The translations under genes were made by a program, and so were the position numbers. This document shows positions 34,446 to 34,548 of a stretch of 34,548 bases of DNA, in pieces. Under the pieces are notes generated by a model. The model searched no databases. It saw nothing but the letters and a program-made list of their open reading frames with translations, and was not told where the DNA came from. The DNA lies in NCBI GenBank assembly GCA_945874455.1, contig CAMCHO010000029.1:1-34548 (forward strand), in the 5' to 3' direction. The DNA is from Opitutus sp. GAS368 (GTDB lineage Bacteria > Verrucomicrobiota > Verrucomicrobiia > Opitutales > Opitutaceae). How positions within the stretch are numbered: position 1 is the stretch's first letter; each line of letters starts with the position of its first letter.

Positions 34446-34548
34446 CTACGAGGTCGGCGCCAGCGTCTCCGCCACCGGCGTCCGATACGCCTTGATCGCC
34501 GGCACGACACCGCCGAGAGCACAGAGCCCGATCATGGCCAACGGGCAA
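34446..34548 (-). CDS. FtsX/MacB-type ABC permease, C-terminal fragment
   Basis: The last 33 codons of a minus-strand gene that continues beyond the right edge: PLAMIGLCALGGVVPAIKAY, then RTPVAETLAPTS and stop at 34446. A final hydrophobic helix, then VPAIKAYRTPVAETLAP, is the usual end of FtsX-domain ABC permeases (MacB/LolC group). Only the end is visible, so the call depends on this short motif and on DUF3299 being its neighbour. Confidence 0.65.
   Translation of the reverse strand, partial: CPLAMIGLCALGGVVPAIKAYRTPVAETLAPTS

Overview
The window reads as a chromosomal segment of a GC-rich member of the Verrucomicrobiota, most likely Opitutaceae-like. This is an inference from gene content, not from a marker gene. 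The pointers are a DUF1549/DUF1553 cytochrome c protein paired with a Tat-exported DUF1501 protein, a large TonB-dependent receptor with a carboxypeptidase-regulatory-like N-terminus, a GTP-type PEP carboxykinase, DUF5069 and DUF3016 proteins, a glycine-rich RRM protein, and many palindromic dispersed repeats. No rRNA, tRNA, CRISPR array, integrase or phage gene was seen.

Layout. 1-5017 (minus): a secreted heme/DUF protein (PSCyt1-DUF1549-DUF1553), a DUF1501 protein, and the start of a further exported protein that runs off the left edge. 5338-6387 (plus): a divergent secreted NHL beta-propeller. 6401-7662: a REP-associated tyrosine transposase (RAYT) between two arrays of REP palindromes, the only clear mobile-element system here. 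7976-11067 (minus): a YncE-like propeller/phosphoesterase fusion and an exported FKBP prolyl isomerase. 11143-12114 (plus): a CtBP-like 2-hydroxyacid dehydrogenase. 12311-15190 (minus): an RNA-biology block with a DEAD-box-family helicase (motif II is DEVD), an RRM protein with a long leader and good terminator, a hotdog thioesterase and an Hsp15-like S4 protein. 15274-19400 (minus): DUF3016, an FdhF/YdeP-type molybdopterin oxidoreductase and a PfkB sugar kinase resembling KDG kinase. 19525-22952 (plus): a small membrane protein, DUF5069 and a penicillin-acylase-family Ntn hydrolase. 23268-28107 (minus): an RDD membrane protein fused to a short beta-solenoid-like repeat, a frameshifted small gene, an unknown secreted protein and PckG. 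28747-32834 (minus): a TonB-dependent receptor and a CDF metal transporter. 32916-33371 (plus): an ACT-domain protein. 33819-34548 (minus): a DUF3299 protein behind the last codons of an FtsX/MacB-type permease.

How the genes fit together. Most are housekeeping or envelope genes in short operons. PckG, the sugar kinase and the dehydrogenase belong to central carbon metabolism. The CDF transporter, TonB receptor and DUF3299/ABC permease hint at metal or envelope transport. The helicase, RRM and S4 proteins form an RNA-chaperone neighbourhood. The most distinctive feature is the amount of palindromic repeat DNA: at least five unrelated-looking families sit in intergenic gaps. Two small genes are broken by one-base slips in G-runs, which could be real decay or sequencing error. 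I found no clearly new multi-gene system. The best candidates for follow-up are the RAYT/REP locus, the repeat-solenoid RDD protein and the leader of the RRM gene.
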